From Corynebacterium sp. NML98-0116 (lineage in GTDB: Bacteria > Actinomycetota > Actinomycetes > Mycobacteriales > Mycobacteriaceae), in NCBI RefSeq assembly GCF_001767255.1, contig NZ_CP017639.1:2200720-2264719 (forward strand): DNA of 64,000 bases, written 5' to 3'. Position 1 is the first letter of the stretch. Each line of letters begins with the position of its first letter. Of this stretch, positions 15,792 to 25,424 are shown piece by piece. The notes under the pieces were generated by a model, which ran no database searches, was not told where the DNA came from, and saw nothing but the letters and a program-made list of their open reading frames with translations. Made by a program: the position numbers and the translations under genes.

Positions 15792-17777
15792 ATGACAGAT
15801 ACATCCATCCAACCCACGCTGGAGTTCAAGACCGTCGACTACGAGCCTGACGCTGTGTCATGGACGTCGGCGGTCTTGCGCATGCTTGCGGCCGGTGCCA
15901 GCGCGGCGGTGGTGACGTTGGCGGTGTGGTACGTGCTGCACTCCACGTCGCTGCCTGCGTTTAATACCTCGATGGTGACGCGCGCTCTATCCACGGGCGG
16001 CTCTTTCGTTGTGATTCTGTGCGCGGCGTTGGCGTGCTGGGCGTGGGTGCGGAAGCGCCTGTCGCGGCCGGTGCGCGTGCTGTGCCAGGCTGTCTGCGGG
16101 CTGGCCCCGGCTGGTCTGGTGATTACGGCGCTGGGGATCCCGCTGGCGTCGACACGCCTGTGGCTGGACGGCATCCAGGTGGATCAGGGGTTCCGTACCC
16201 AGTTCTTGAGCCGGATGACCGAGGTGGCCACCAACCAGGACATGAACTACCTGGACCTGCCTACCTTCTACCCGATTGGGTGGTTCTGGCTCGGCGGGCG
16301 CCTCGCGCACCTGCTGGGCATGGAAGGCTGGGAGGTATACCAGCCGTGGGCGCTGGTATCGCTGGCTGCCGCGGCGTGCGCGCTGGTGCCGATTTGGCGG
16401 AAGCTGTGCGGCTCCCTGCCGGTTTCTACGCTGATCGCGCTCGTATCGACGGGCATTGTGCTCACCGAGACTCCTGACGAGCCCTACGCGGCGATCGTCG
16501 CCCTCTTCGCCCCCGCGGCCGCTGTCACCGCGTACAAGGCGCTCACGGGCTCCTGGCAAGCCACGGTGGTGCTGGCGCTCTACCTGGGCGTTTCCGCCAT
16601 GTTCTACACCCTGTTTACTGCGATCGCCGCGCTGACCGTTGTGGTGATCGCGGTGCTGTTATGGTTCCGCCGCAAGTTCGCGCGCGGCCCCGTCGTGCAC
16701 CTTTTGGCTTCCGGGGTGGGTGCGCTGTGCATCGCGGCGATTGGTTGGGCGCCGTACCTGTACGAGTCGGCCTTCGGCGGTTTCGACGTGCGCCACACCG
16801 CGAACCACTTCCTGCCCGCCCAGGGCACGGTGATCCCGCTGCCGTTCTTCTCCCTGTCCATCATCGGCGTGCTGTCGGTGTTGGGCCTGATCTTCATGGT
16901 TGGGCGCCTGCATGTGCCTGAGGTGGCGTCGTTAGCTGTGATGGTGGTGGTCTGCTACACCTGGGTGATCGTCTCGATGTTTGCGTCGCTGCTGGGCACG
17001 TCCCTGCTGGGCTTCCGCATCGAGGTGCTGCTGATGCTGCTGTTTTCCACCGTGGGTATCTTCGCGGTGGCGGACTTGCGCACTGCTGGCGTCGATTATT
17101 ACTACCCGGGCCACTTCAAGGAGCGCACGCAGCGCGTGATCACCGCGGTGCTCATCATCGTGGTGGCGGCAGGCACGCTCTCATTCGTGCAGCGCATCCC
17201 GGCACTCAACGAGGCGCACATTGACCAGGCGTACTCGGATACGGACGGCTTCGGCGAGCGCGCCGACCGCTTCCCGCCGGACCCGGGCCGCTACTACGGC
17301 GAGATCGACGAGTTCATCCAGTCCCACGGCTACACCCCTGGGGAGACCGTGGTGTACACGGATGAAATCAACTTCATGGCGTTCAAGCCCTACCACGGCT
17401 TCAACGCGTTCACCAGTCATTACGCCAACCCGTTGGGCGAGTTCCACCTGCGCAACGAGGCGCTTTCGCAGTGGGCGAAGCTCTCCTTCTGCGCCCCCGA
17501 GAAGCTCGACGCAGCGATGCAGGACACGAAGTGGACGGCGCCGCAGGCATTCATTTTCCGCGGAACCATGAGCGATGACCTGCGCGAGGACGCCACCGAG
17601 AACCGGGATGTGGCGTGGAAGACGCACATCGGCCACAACATCTTCCCGAGCGAGCCGAACGTGCGCTACGAAGGCCTGTTCTTTAACCCGAAGGCGTTCC
17701 CCCGCGAGACGTGGGACGCGAAGCAGATTGGTCCGTTTGTCGTGGTGGTTCGCAATGCCGCCACGCCTGAGAAGTAG
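15792..17777 (+). CDS. aftA: Galactan 5-O-arabinofuranosyltransferase AftA
   Basis: 661 residues from MTDTSIQPTLEF. CAAACT lies 6 bases before this ATG, and the earlier ATG at 15774 lacks support. GT-C fold: many hydrophobic helices in the first 430 residues, an early extracellular loop with DGIQVDQGFRTQFL carrying the acidic catalytic pair, and a soluble C-terminal part (about 450-661) with FPPDPGRYYGEID. Transfers the first arabinofuranose from decaprenylphosphoryl-arabinose onto galactan. Fifty bases after dprE2 and 11 before emb. Confidence 0.93.
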   Translation: MTDTSIQPTLEFKTVDYEPDAVSWTSAVLRMLAAGASAAVVTLAVWYVLHSTSLPAFNTSMVTRALSTGGSFVVILCAALACWAWVRKRLSRPVRVLCQAVCGLAPAGLVITALGIPLASTRLWLDGIQVDQGFRTQFLSRMTEVATNQDMNYLDLPTFYPIGWFWLGGRLAHLLGMEGWEVYQPWALVSLAAAACALVPIWRKLCGSLPVSTLIALVSTGIVLTETPDEPYAAIVALFAPAAAVTAYKALTGSWQATVVLALYLGVSAMFYTLFTAIAALTVVVIAVLLWFRRKFARGPVVHLLASGVGALCIAAIGWAPYLYESAFGGFDVRHTANHFLPAQGTVIPLPFFSLSIIGVLSVLGLIFMVGRLHVPEVASLAVMVVVCYTWVIVSMFASLLGTSLLGFRIEVLLMLLFSTVGIFAVADLRTAGVDYYYPGHFKERTQRVITAVLIIVVAAGTLSFVQRIPALNEAHIDQAYSDTDGFGERADRFPPDPGRYYGEIDEFIQSHGYTPGETVVYTDEINFMAFKPYHGFNAFTSHYANPLGEFHLRNEALSQWAKLSFCAPEKLDAAMQDTKWTAPQAFIFRGTMSDDLREDATENRDVAWKTHIGHNIFPSEPNVRYEGLFFNPKAFPRETWDAKQIGPFVVVVRNAATPEK

Positions 17778-17780
17778 AGT
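17775..17780 (+). promoter_or_regulatory. Possible internal -10 TAGAGT for emb
   Basis: TAGAGT overlaps the aftA stop codon and lies 8 bases before GTG 17789. It would allow an extra leaderless emb message besides read-through from aftA. Confidence 0.5.
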
Positions 17781-17788
17781 ATGCCCCT

Positions 17789-20700
17789 GTGACAACTGAG
17801 ACATCCGTGAATCCCGTGAACCCTGCGAACCCACAGAGTGCGGCGAGCACGCCCGGCGCGCAACAACCTCGGCGTGCCCCGCGCCAGCTGGTGACTGCGA
17901 CCGTCGTGTCCGGCTTCATCGCCTTCGTGTTGCTGCTGCTGACGCCACTGCTGCCTGTGACGCAGGTGCAGTCGTCGGTGCAGTGGCCGCAGGGCGGCTC
18001 GGTGGGGTCGGTGAACGCCCCGCTGATTTCGCTAGCGCCGCAGGAGATTGACATGACGGTGCCGCTGGAGGCGACGCGTCACCTGCGTGAAGGCCAGAAC
18101 ATTATTGTGTCGACGCTGCCTGCGTCCTCGGAGGAAGCGACGGACCGTGGCCTGTTTGTGTCGGCGCCGGATGGCGGGTTGGTGGTCAGCTCGATTAATA
18201 AGGTGCTCTTCGAGCTGAGCCCCGGCGAGCTGGCGGGTGTTGGCCCGGATAAGCAGCTGCGGGTGCACATCACGGATGAGCAGGCGGAGATTTCGGTGCC
18301 GGGCACCAGCTTCGAGGAGGTCCTCGAGGATGACTACCGTCCGCAGCTCAGTGGCCTGTACTCGGAGTTGAAGGAGGAGGCGTCGGCGCAGCTTATTGAC
18401 GCCGGGCTCGCCGCCAACATCGAGATCAACTCTCGCTTTACGTCCAGCCCGACCCTGGTGAAGTCGCTAGCGATGTGGCTGGGGCTGGCTGCGATGGCGG
18501 TGAGCCTGTGGGGGCTGTGGCGCCTGGATCAGCTGGATGGGCGTCGTATCCCGCTGTTCAACCGTCGTTGGCGCACGTTCAAGCCGCTGGACGCGGTGGT
18601 GCTGGCGGTGCTGGGGTTCTGGCACGTGTTCGGCGCGAACACCTCGGATGACGGCTTCCTGCTGACGATGGCGCGGGTCTCGAACGACTCGGACTACATG
18701 GCGAACTATTACCGCTGGTACGGCGTGCCCGAGGCGCCGTTCGGTTCCCCGTTCTATGATGTGTTGGCGTTGTTGGCGAAGGTGACGACGGCGTCGATGT
18801 GGATGCGCCTGCCGACGCTGCTGGCCGCCATCTTGGTGTGGTGGCTGATTTCGCGTGAGCTGCTGCCGCGCTTCGGCGCGGTCATCGCGGACCGCCGGAT
18901 GGCGTACTGGACTGCGGCGTTCGTGTTCCTGGCGTTCTGGCTGCCGTACAACAACGGCACCCGCCCGGAGCCGATTATCGCGATGGGGTTGACGCTGACG
19001 TGGGCGCTGTTTGAGCGCACGATCGCCACGAAGCGACTGGCCCCGGCGGCGCTGGGCACGGTGGTGGCGGCGTTCACGCTGGCCTGTGGCCCGACGGGTC
19101 TGGCGGCGGTGGGCGTGTTCCTGATCTGCCTGCCTGAGGTGTTCCGCATCATGAACAAGCGACGCGCGATTGCCCCGGGCATCGCGTACATAGCGGCGTT
19201 TCTGGCGGCGGGCTTCGCCGTGATGGTGCCGGTGTTCAAGGACCAGACCCTGGCGACCGTATTGGAGGCCACCAAGGTGCGCGGCGAGGTCGGCCCGGCG
19301 CTGTCCTGGTACTCGGAGTGGGTGCGCTACGGCACGCTGTTCCAGGAAGCTGTCGACGGCTCGCTGTCGCGCCGCTTCCCGATGCTGGTCTTCGCCTTCT
19401 GCGTAGTCCTCATCCTGTTTTCGATGGCACGCCACGGCGCGATCCCAGGCACGCCTGCGAAGCCGACGCAGCGCCTGATGCTGATCATCGGGCTGTCCAC
19501 GTTCTTCCTGATGTTCACCCCGACGAAGTGGACGCACCACTTCGGTATCTATGCGGGTATCGGCGGTGTGGTCGCAGCACTCGGCGCGGTGGTGCTGTCT
19601 CACTTTGCGCTGCAGTCGGCGCGCAACCGTTCGTTCGCGATCGCAGCGGTGCTCTTCCTTGTCTCCCTGAGCCTGGCGGGCTGGAACGCGTGGTGGTACG
19701 TGTCCTCCTTCGGCGTGCCGTGGTGGGACAAGAACCCGCAGGTCAAGGGCATTGAGGCGAACACTGTTTTGCTCGGAATTACGCTGGTGATTGCCCTGGT
19801 GGGCGTCGTCCAGTGGCTGCGGCCGCGCCCTGATTCTGTGCGGGAGCGCGCGGCGGCGTCGCGCTGGGCGGGCGTGATGGCCGCGCCGATCGCCGTCGCC
19901 GCGGTACTCATGGTGGCGTTTTCCTGCCTCACCTTCGTGAAGGCGTTTGCGGAGCAGACCCCGAACTACTCGGTGGGCATGGGCAACGTGAAGACGTTCA
20001 AGGGTGACATCTGCGCCCTCGGCAGCGAGATTCTGCTGGAGACCGACACGAACGATTCCTTCCTCACCCCCGTCGACGGGGTGCCGCTGGGCCGCTCGCT
20101 GGACTCCGGCGTGAACCGCGCGTTCCACCCGGACGGCGTGCCTGCCACGATCGCGGACGACAACGCCGACACCACGGATACGAAATCGGGCGACGACACC
20201 GCCATCGAAACCGTCCAGTCCGATGCAAACGAGGAACCTGAGCTCTCCTCGGATGCACGCAGCGTCGAGGGCAACCGCCCATTCACGCTGCGTGGTGTCA
20301 ACGGGTCGACGGTGCGCCTGCCGTTCAACCTGGACTTCAACCGCATCCCGCTGCTGGGCACATACGACGAGCGCGCGACGCGCACGGCCTACCTGGAAAC
20401 CACCTGGTTCGAGCTGCCACAGAAGCGTGACGACGCCCCCCTGCTGGTCACGTCCGTGGCTGGCAAGATCGCGCACCACGACATTAATGGCGTCGAGAAG
20501 GAAGGTGCCGAGCTGGTGCTGGAGTACGGCGTGCGCAGCGACGACGGCTCGATAAAGACCCTGGGCGAGACCGAGATGCTGGACCAGGGCCCGACACCGA
20601 AGTGGCGCAACCTGCGCTACCCCATCGCGGACCTGCCTGAGGAGGCGAACGTGGTGCGCCTCGTCGCCGAGGACGCCTCCCTTGCGGAGGACGACTGGAT

Positions 20701-21130
20701 GGCCGTCACCCCGCTGCGCAACCCGACGCTGCAGCCGCTGAACAAGATGTTCGACTCGGACACCCCGGGCCTGCTCGACTGGTCGGTGGCCTTCCAGTAC
20801 CCGTGCCAGCGCACGTTCAACCACTTCGCCGGCGTGACCGAGATTCCGGAGTTCCGCATCATGCCTGACGCACCGGGCAAGCAGCAGCTGTCCGGCTTCA
20901 TGGACTTCCTGGGCGGCGGTGCGCTGTCCACCGCGGAGGCCGTGAACTACTCCTACCAGGTGCCGGGGTATATGAAGGGCGACTGGCAGCGCGACTGGGG
21001 TTCCCTGTCGCGCTACCAGCTGCGCACGAACTCCATTGGTGAGGTGCCAGCGCTCGCGGAGATCCAACTCGAGGAGGTCACCCGTTCAGGGTGGTGGACC
21101 CCAGGCCCGATGAAGATTCGGGAGGTCTAA
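17789..21130 (+). CDS. emb: Arabinosyltransferase Emb
   Basis: 1113 residues, GTG start. GT-C enzyme: an N-terminal signal-anchor helix, an extracellular jelly-roll-like domain (about 50-215), about a dozen further helices to about 715, and a C-terminal carbohydrate-binding region. The catalytic acidic motif is NTSDDGFLLTMAR with Asp287-Asp288 in the first loop after helix 2, followed by NYYRWYGVPEAPFG. It extends the alpha-1,5 arabinan using decaprenylphosphoryl-arabinose and is the ethambutol target family. Only one emb is seen, as in other corynebacteria. Confidence 0.95.
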   Translation: MTTETSVNPVNPANPQSAASTPGAQQPRRAPRQLVTATVVSGFIAFVLLLLTPLLPVTQVQSSVQWPQGGSVGSVNAPLISLAPQEIDMTVPLEATRHLREGQNIIVSTLPASSEEATDRGLFVSAPDGGLVVSSINKVLFELSPGELAGVGPDKQLRVHITDEQAEISVPGTSFEEVLEDDYRPQLSGLYSELKEEASAQLIDAGLAANIEINSRFTSSPTLVKSLAMWLGLAAMAVSLWGLWRLDQLDGRRIPLFNRRWRTFKPLDAVVLAVLGFWHVFGANTSDDGFLLTMARVSNDSDYMANYYRWYGVPEAPFGSPFYDVLALLAKVTTASMWMRLPTLLAAILVWWLISRELLPRFGAVIADRRMAYWTAAFVFLAFWLPYNNGTRPEPIIAMGLTLTWALFERTIATKRLAPAALGTVVAAFTLACGPTGLAAVGVFLICLPEVFRIMNKRRAIAPGIAYIAAFLAAGFAVMVPVFKDQTLATVLEATKVRGEVGPALSWYSEWVRYGTLFQEAVDGSLSRRFPMLVFAFCVVLILFSMARHGAIPGTPAKPTQRLMLIIGLSTFFLMFTPTKWTHHFGIYAGIGGVVAALGAVVLSHFALQSARNRSFAIAAVLFLVSLSLAGWNAWWYVSSFGVPWWDKNPQVKGIEANTVLLGITLVIALVGVVQWLRPRPDSVRERAAASRWAGVMAAPIAVAAVLMVAFSCLTFVKAFAEQTPNYSVGMGNVKTFKGDICALGSEILLETDTNDSFLTPVDGVPLGRSLDSGVNRAFHPDGVPATIADDNADTTDTKSGDDTAIETVQSDANEEPELSSDARSVEGNRPFTLRGVNGSTVRLPFNLDFNRIPLLGTYDERATRTAYLETTWFELPQKRDDAPLLVTSVAGKIAHHDINGVEKEGAELVLEYGVRSDDGSIKTLGETEMLDQGPTPKWRNLRYPIADLPEEANVVRLVAEDASLAEDDWMAVTPLRNPTLQPLNKMFDSDTPGLLDWSVAFQYPCQRTFNHFAGVTEIPEFRIMPDAPGKQQLSGFMDFLGGGALSTAEAVNYSYQVPGYMKGDWQRDWGSLSRYQLRTNSIGEVPALAEIQLEEVTRSGWWTPGPMKIREV

Positions 21131-21134
21131 CAGC

Positions 21135-21140
21135 TAAGAT
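21135..21140 (+). promoter_or_regulatory. -10 TAAGAT of the cutinase-like gene
   Basis: Ends 8 bases before ATG 21149; no ribosome site is visible. Confidence 0.5.
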
Positions 21141-21148
21141 GAGGCGCC

Positions 21149-22033
21149 ATGCGCGCTTTCTCATCCCTCCGCTCCGTCCTTGTTGCCGTCGCTACCGCCG
21201 CCCTTGTCGCGGTTGGTGCGGCGGCACCTGCGTCTGCACAACAGCTGCAGCTGCCGGCGCCGATCGCACCGTCGTTCCGGCTGCCGAGCCTGCTGAAGTC
21301 CCAGGGATGCAAGTCGGAATACTTGATCGCGGTCCCCGGGGGCGTCAATACGATGCCGGGGCTACCGCGCAACCTGCCGCATGGTGGCAACGTGTGGCTC
21401 ACGGGCGTGCTTACCCAGCTGTTTACGGGCGGGCAGATTCAGCCGCTGTGGATCGCGTACGACGCCGCGCCGTTCGCCACCACACAGTACCGGACGGCGT
21501 CGAACCGCGGCTACGCGGAGACGAAGAAGGCCGTCACTGGCATCGCGAACGCCTGCCCGAACGCGCGATTCAGCTTCACCGGCTACTCCCTCGGCGCGGA
21601 TATTGTGTCGCGGATGCTCAATAACATCGCGCACGACCGCGGCCCGATCGCGAAGGAACGCGTTGCCTCGGCCGCGCTGTTTTCCACCCCGTACCAAGGC
21701 GGCAACGGCGCGGCGCTCTCTGCGGGGACGTCGCCACACGTGCGCGGCGCGCTCGGTGAGCTCGAGGGCGGCTATGGCGACCTCGGTGAGCGCGTGCTGG
21801 AGATCTGCAACACCGGCGACATCGTGTGCGCCCCGGCGGAGGATCAGCGCGAGATCGTCGACCCGGCGATGGACGTCAACCTGAGCAGCGGCGAGATGCC
21901 CCGCTGGGTGATTGACATCGCGCGCGCGAACGACGGCCGGACGAGCAGCATCATCCACTCGATCGGTGCGCACGGGTCCTACACGCTGGCGCAGCAGCAT
22001 GAGGCTGCGAATTGGATCGCCAACCACCGCTAG
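21149..22033 (+). CDS. Secreted cutinase-like serine hydrolase
   Basis: 294 residues. Signal peptide cleaved near residue 30 (APASA/QQ). Alpha/beta-hydrolase nucleophile elbow GYSLGAD with Ser147, acid Asp224 in CNTGDIVCAP (the cutinase GD-x-x-C box), and His270 or His275 in IIHSIGAHGSY. Cysteines 54/136 and 220/227 could form the two cutinase disulfides. Mycolata homologues near emb/fbp genes act as envelope phospholipases or thioesterases, so an envelope lipid is the likely substrate (inference). It lies 18 bases after emb. Confidence 0.87.
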   Translation: MRAFSSLRSVLVAVATAALVAVGAAAPASAQQLQLPAPIAPSFRLPSLLKSQGCKSEYLIAVPGGVNTMPGLPRNLPHGGNVWLTGVLTQLFTGGQIQPLWIAYDAAPFATTQYRTASNRGYAETKKAVTGIANACPNARFSFTGYSLGADIVSRMLNNIAHDRGPIAKERVASAALFSTPYQGGNGAALSAGTSPHVRGALGELEGGYGDLGERVLEICNTGDIVCAPAEDQREIVDPAMDVNLSSGEMPRWVIDIARANDGRTSSIIHSIGAHGSYTLAQQHEAANWIANHR

Positions 22034-22064
22034 TCCCGCCGACGCGCATGTCTGGCGCACACGT

Positions 22065-22070
22065 TAGAGT
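22065..22070 (+). promoter_or_regulatory. -10 TAGAGT of the M13 peptidase gene
   Basis: Ends 7 bases before ATG 22078. Confidence 0.55.
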
Positions 22071-22077
22071 TGTGGGC

Positions 22078-23928
22078 ATGCATGATCTTTTTCATCACGT
22101 AAACGGCGAGTGGGTCGACTCCCACGAGATCCCGGCCGACCGCGGCATCGACGGCTCCTTCTACGCCCTGCGCGACAAGGCGGAGGAGGACGTCCACGCG
22201 ATCGTCTCGGAGACCAGCGACCTGTTCGCCTCCTTCATGGACACCGACGCCATCAACGCCGCAGGAACCGCGCCCCTGCAGCCGGACCTGGACCTGATCG
22301 CGGTGAAAGATATCGAGGAGTTCGCCCACAACCTGGGCGTGCTCGACCGCACGGGTGTCGGCTCCCCCCTGGCCTTTTGGGTTGAAAAGGACTCCCAGGG
22401 CGAGGACAGCGTGCCCTACCTTGTCCAATCCGGCCTTGGCCTGCCGGACGAGGCCTACTACCGGGAGGACGCCCACGCGGAGACCCGCGCCACCTACCAG
22501 AAGCACGTGGCCCGCATGCTGGCGTTTTTGGACCCGGCGTACCTGCTGGGGCTTACGCCTGAGGTGGCGGCGCAGCGCATCATGAACCTGGAGACCCAGG
22601 TGGCGGCCAGCCACTGGGATGTGGTGCGCAGCCGGGACGCGATGGCTACCTACAACCCGGTGGAGTTGGCGGAGTTGCCGTCGATAATTGTGACGATGCT
22701 GCGCGGCGCCGGGCTTCGCGACGGCCGCGTGATCAACATGATGCCCTCCTTCACCGAGGACTTAGCGACGATGCTTCGCCCCGAAACCCTCGCCGACTGG
22801 CAACTGTGGGCGGCGTGGACCGTGCTGCGCTCGCGCGCAAGCGTGCTCACCGAGGAGATCGGGCGGGCGAACTTCGAGTTTTACGGCACGGTGCTCTCCG
22901 GCGCGACGCAGCAGCGCGACCGCTGGAAGCGCGGCGTGGGGCTGGTGGAGTCGCTGGTGGGCGAGGAGATCGGCAAGGAGTATGTGGCGCGCCACTTCCC
23001 CGCCAAGTCGAAGGAGCAGATGCTCTCCCTGGTGGACTACCTCGTGCGCGCCTACGAGCAGCGCATCAGCAACCTGCCGTGGATGACACCCGCCACCCGC
23101 GAGCGCGCCCTGGAGAAGCTGCGCCTGTTCCAGGCGAAGATCGGCTACCCGGAAACCTGGCGCAGCTACGAGGGCCTGACCTTTGACCCTTCCGGTGAGC
23201 AGCTGGTGGCCAACGTGCGCCGCGGCGCCGCCTTCGAGCATGACTACCAGCTGGGCAAGATCGGCAAGCCTTCGGACCGCTCCGAGTGGGTGACCACCCC
23301 GCAGACCGTCAACGCGTTCTACAACCCAGTGGTCAACGACATCACCTTCCCTGCCGCGATCCTGCAGCCGCCGTTCTTCGACCCGGAGGCGGACCCGGCG
23401 CGCAACTTCGGCGCGATCGGCGCGGTGATTGGCCACGAGATCGGCCACGGTTTCGACGACCAGGGCTCGCGTTACGACGGCCACGGCAACCTCAACTCCT
23501 GGTGGACCGACGAGGACCGCGCCCACTTCGAGGAACGCACCGCGAAGCTGGTGGAGCAGTTCCAGGGTCTGGTGCCTTCTGTGCTGGAGGGCCAGGACGT
23601 GGCGGGGGTCAACGGCGAGTTCACGCTCGGCGAGAATATCGGCGACCTGGGCGGCCTTGGTATCGCGGTAGTGGCGTACCAGCTGTACTGCGCCGACAAC
23701 AACGTCGAACCGAACCTGAAGGAGCTCTTCCTGGCGTGGGCCCGCGTGTGGCGTTCGAAGGCGCGGCCGGAGATGGCGGCGCAGCTGCTGGCGATTGACC
23801 CGCACTCGCCGAACGAGTTCCGCTGCAACGTCATCGCCTCCAACGTTGACGAGTTTTACGAGGCCTTCGACGTGGAGCCCGGCTCCCCGATGTGGATCGC
23901 CCCGGAGGAAAGGGTCAAAATATGGTAG
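22078..23928 (+). CDS. M13 family zinc metallopeptidase (neprilysin/PepO type)
   Basis: 616 residues, slightly short for PepO. Zinc motif GHEIGHGFDDQGSRYDGHGN with His453 and His457, third ligand Glu in FTLGENIGDLGG and the NAFYNP substrate motif upstream. No signal peptide, so probably a cytoplasmic oligopeptidase. Start chosen at MHDLFHHVNGEW, which follows the -10; the N-terminal DLFHHVNGEWV aligns with the DFY-VNG-W start of M13 enzymes. Its last 7 bases (ATGGTAG) hold the start of the next gene. Confidence 0.92.
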   Translation: MHDLFHHVNGEWVDSHEIPADRGIDGSFYALRDKAEEDVHAIVSETSDLFASFMDTDAINAAGTAPLQPDLDLIAVKDIEEFAHNLGVLDRTGVGSPLAFWVEKDSQGEDSVPYLVQSGLGLPDEAYYREDAHAETRATYQKHVARMLAFLDPAYLLGLTPEVAAQRIMNLETQVAASHWDVVRSRDAMATYNPVELAELPSIIVTMLRGAGLRDGRVINMMPSFTEDLATMLRPETLADWQLWAAWTVLRSRASVLTEEIGRANFEFYGTVLSGATQQRDRWKRGVGLVESLVGEEIGKEYVARHFPAKSKEQMLSLVDYLVRAYEQRISNLPWMTPATRERALEKLRLFQAKIGYPETWRSYEGLTFDPSGEQLVANVRRGAAFEHDYQLGKIGKPSDRSEWVTTPQTVNAFYNPVVNDITFPAAILQPPFFDPEADPARNFGAIGAVIGHEIGHGFDDQGSRYDGHGNLNSWWTDEDRAHFEERTAKLVEQFQGLVPSVLEGQDVAGVNGEFTLGENIGDLGGLGIAVVAYQLYCADNNVEPNLKELFLAWARVWRSKARPEMAAQLLAIDPHSPNEFRCNVIASNVDEFYEAFDVEPGSPMWIAPEERVKIW

Positions 23929-24707
23929 AGGAATCGTCGCTTCAGCCCGGCGCGGAGGGCGCGCACTACCCGCTCAACGAGCAGGGTTCCGAGGAGTTCC
24001 AGGTCGGTGGCGTGGAGCGCACCCTGCCGGAGTCCGAGCAGCTCGCGCAGCTGGTGTCCTACATCGAGGCGTCCTACGAGGACTCCCCGCAGTACCTGGC
24101 GTTGCTTCCGGACCGGATTACGCACGCCGCGATGCTAATGCTGGGCTCCGCAGTGGATCACCAGATGCCGGGCGTGGCGTTGACCGGGGACGTCTCCGTC
24201 GAGGACGCCCCGCTGGGCCAGGTGTTCACCTCATCGAAGGCGCCCGCAAAGGGCGGCGTGTGGGTGGTGTCTTGCTACGACGGGCCAGCGGATGCCCGCG
24301 AGTTCGCCTGGCGCCCCGAGGTTGCCGCCTGCGCTGAGCAGGCCGGTGCCCGCGCCTACGACGTAGACGACCCGACTGGCGTCGCCTCCGCCGTGCATGC
24401 CGCACGCCAGGAAGGCGCGGACGTGGTCGCGGTGTGGGGCACCGGCTCCTCCTGCGGGCTGCTGCCTGCGGGCGCGGACGCCTACGTGCTCACCTTCCCC
24501 GCCGAAGCCACCGCAGCAGTAGCAACCGGCGACGCGAAGGTGCTGCTCCAGCGCGCGTCCGACGCGGCGTGGGAACAGCCCTCAGTCGAGGGGGCGGAAG
24601 TGAAAGAGTACGTCTCCACCGGGGTGATCGCTACCCCGGCCCAGCACCGGCGCAAGGTCCTGGATGCCGCGGAGTTTCTTGCCGGACTTGGTACGGCCGA
24701 ACGCTGA
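23922..24707 (+). CDS. Protein of unknown function, translationally coupled to the M13 peptidase
   Basis: 261 residues. GAGGAAAGG inside the peptidase gene is the ribosome site, and start and stop overlap as ATGGTAG. Acidic N-terminal third (about 40-75, SEQLAQLVSYIEASYEDSPQYLALLPDRITHAAMLML), then an alpha/beta region with GGVWVVSCYDGPADAREFAW and ADVVAVWGTGSSCGLLPAGADAYVLTFPAEA. No known motif. The last 126 bases are antisense to the convergent beta-lactamase-fold gene. Confidence 0.75.
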   Translation: MVEESSLQPGAEGAHYPLNEQGSEEFQVGGVERTLPESEQLAQLVSYIEASYEDSPQYLALLPDRITHAAMLMLGSAVDHQMPGVALTGDVSVEDAPLGQVFTSSKAPAKGGVWVVSCYDGPADAREFAWRPEVAACAEQAGARAYDVDDPTGVASAVHAARQEGADVVAVWGTGSSCGLLPAGADAYVLTFPAEATAAVATGDAKVLLQRASDAAWEQPSVEGAEVKEYVSTGVIATPAQHRRKVLDAAEFLAGLGTAER

Positions 24708-25400
24708 CGCGGGCGTGGCGTCGTGGCGCTGCACGATGCCACGGCGTACGTCGACGGTGTTGTGGTAGGCGCTGCCGTTCGTCAGCGCCGCCACCGCCCA
24801 CGTCTCATCCAGCGTGGTGCCCCAGGAGACAGAGGCGGTCGCTGTGGTGGCCTCGTTGGCCCAGCCCATCTTGGAACCCTGCACGCCGCGCAGACGCGCG
24901 GTGCCGAACTGCTGACCAAACCCGTCAGAGGCCACCAGCGACTGCCGACGCATCCCGTCCAACAGCGGCTCAGCAACCGGGTCCCACAGGATGGCCGCGA
25001 TGAAGGTGGCCACGTCCCTCGCAGACGTCAACGTCGTGCCCCACGCGCCGACGCGCTGCGTTCGCTCCAGCTCGAAGTCGGCGGCAATCTCGTCGATGGC
25101 CTGCGGGTAGCGGGCGTCGAGTTCCTCGGCGATCGCGTCGTTGGAGACGCGCACCATCTCCTCCACCTGCGCCTTCTCCTCCTTCGTGCCGTTATAGAGC
25201 ACCCAGTAGCCCAGGTAGAGCTTGGCCAGGGACAGGGCGGCGCGCGGCTCCTCGCCCGCCGGGGAGATCGACACCCGGCCGTCCGGGTGCACCACCGCCA
25301 GCGCAGTGCGCTCCCGCGTGTAGCCGGGGTTCACGTGAAAGCCCTGCAACGCAGGCATCAGCGCGCACACCAGCAGCGCAGCGATCCACTTCTTCAACAC
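24582..25400 (-). CDS. Secreted serine hydrolase with beta-lactamase/PBP-like fold
   Basis: 272 residues. Signal peptide MLKKWIAALLVCALMPALQGF. The three active-site boxes are in order: SLAK (SxxK, about 57-60), VSND (SxN, about 85-88) and KMGW in the place of KTG (about 175). Size and spacing fit a minimal class A beta-lactamase-like protein of mycolata. Whether it acts on beta-lactams is unknown. The C-terminal tail, from about SAFGRTKSGKKLRG on, runs 126 bases into the neighbouring convergent gene and may be a read-through extension after loss of an earlier stop. Confidence 0.75.
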   Translation of the reverse strand: MLKKWIAALLVCALMPALQGFHVNPGYTRERTALAVVHPDGRVSISPAGEEPRAALSLAKLYLGYWVLYNGTKEEKAQVEEMVRVSNDAIAEELDARYPQAIDEIAADFELERTQRVGAWGTTLTSARDVATFIAAILWDPVAEPLLDGMRRQSLVASDGFGQQFGTARLRGVQGSKMGWANEATTATASVSWGTTLDETWAVAALTNGSAYHNTVDVRRGIVQRHDATPASAFGRTKSGKKLRGIQDLAPVLGRGSDHPGGDVLFHFRPLD

Positions 25401-25424
25401 AGTGCTTCCGCTTCGTTTCGCGCC

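Noticed and set aside
18467..21067. Long open frame (866 codons) on the minus strand opposite emb
   Set aside because: It is antisense to a clearly recognised arabinosyltransferase; its product is Arg/His-rich without motifs, a usual effect of GC-rich codons.
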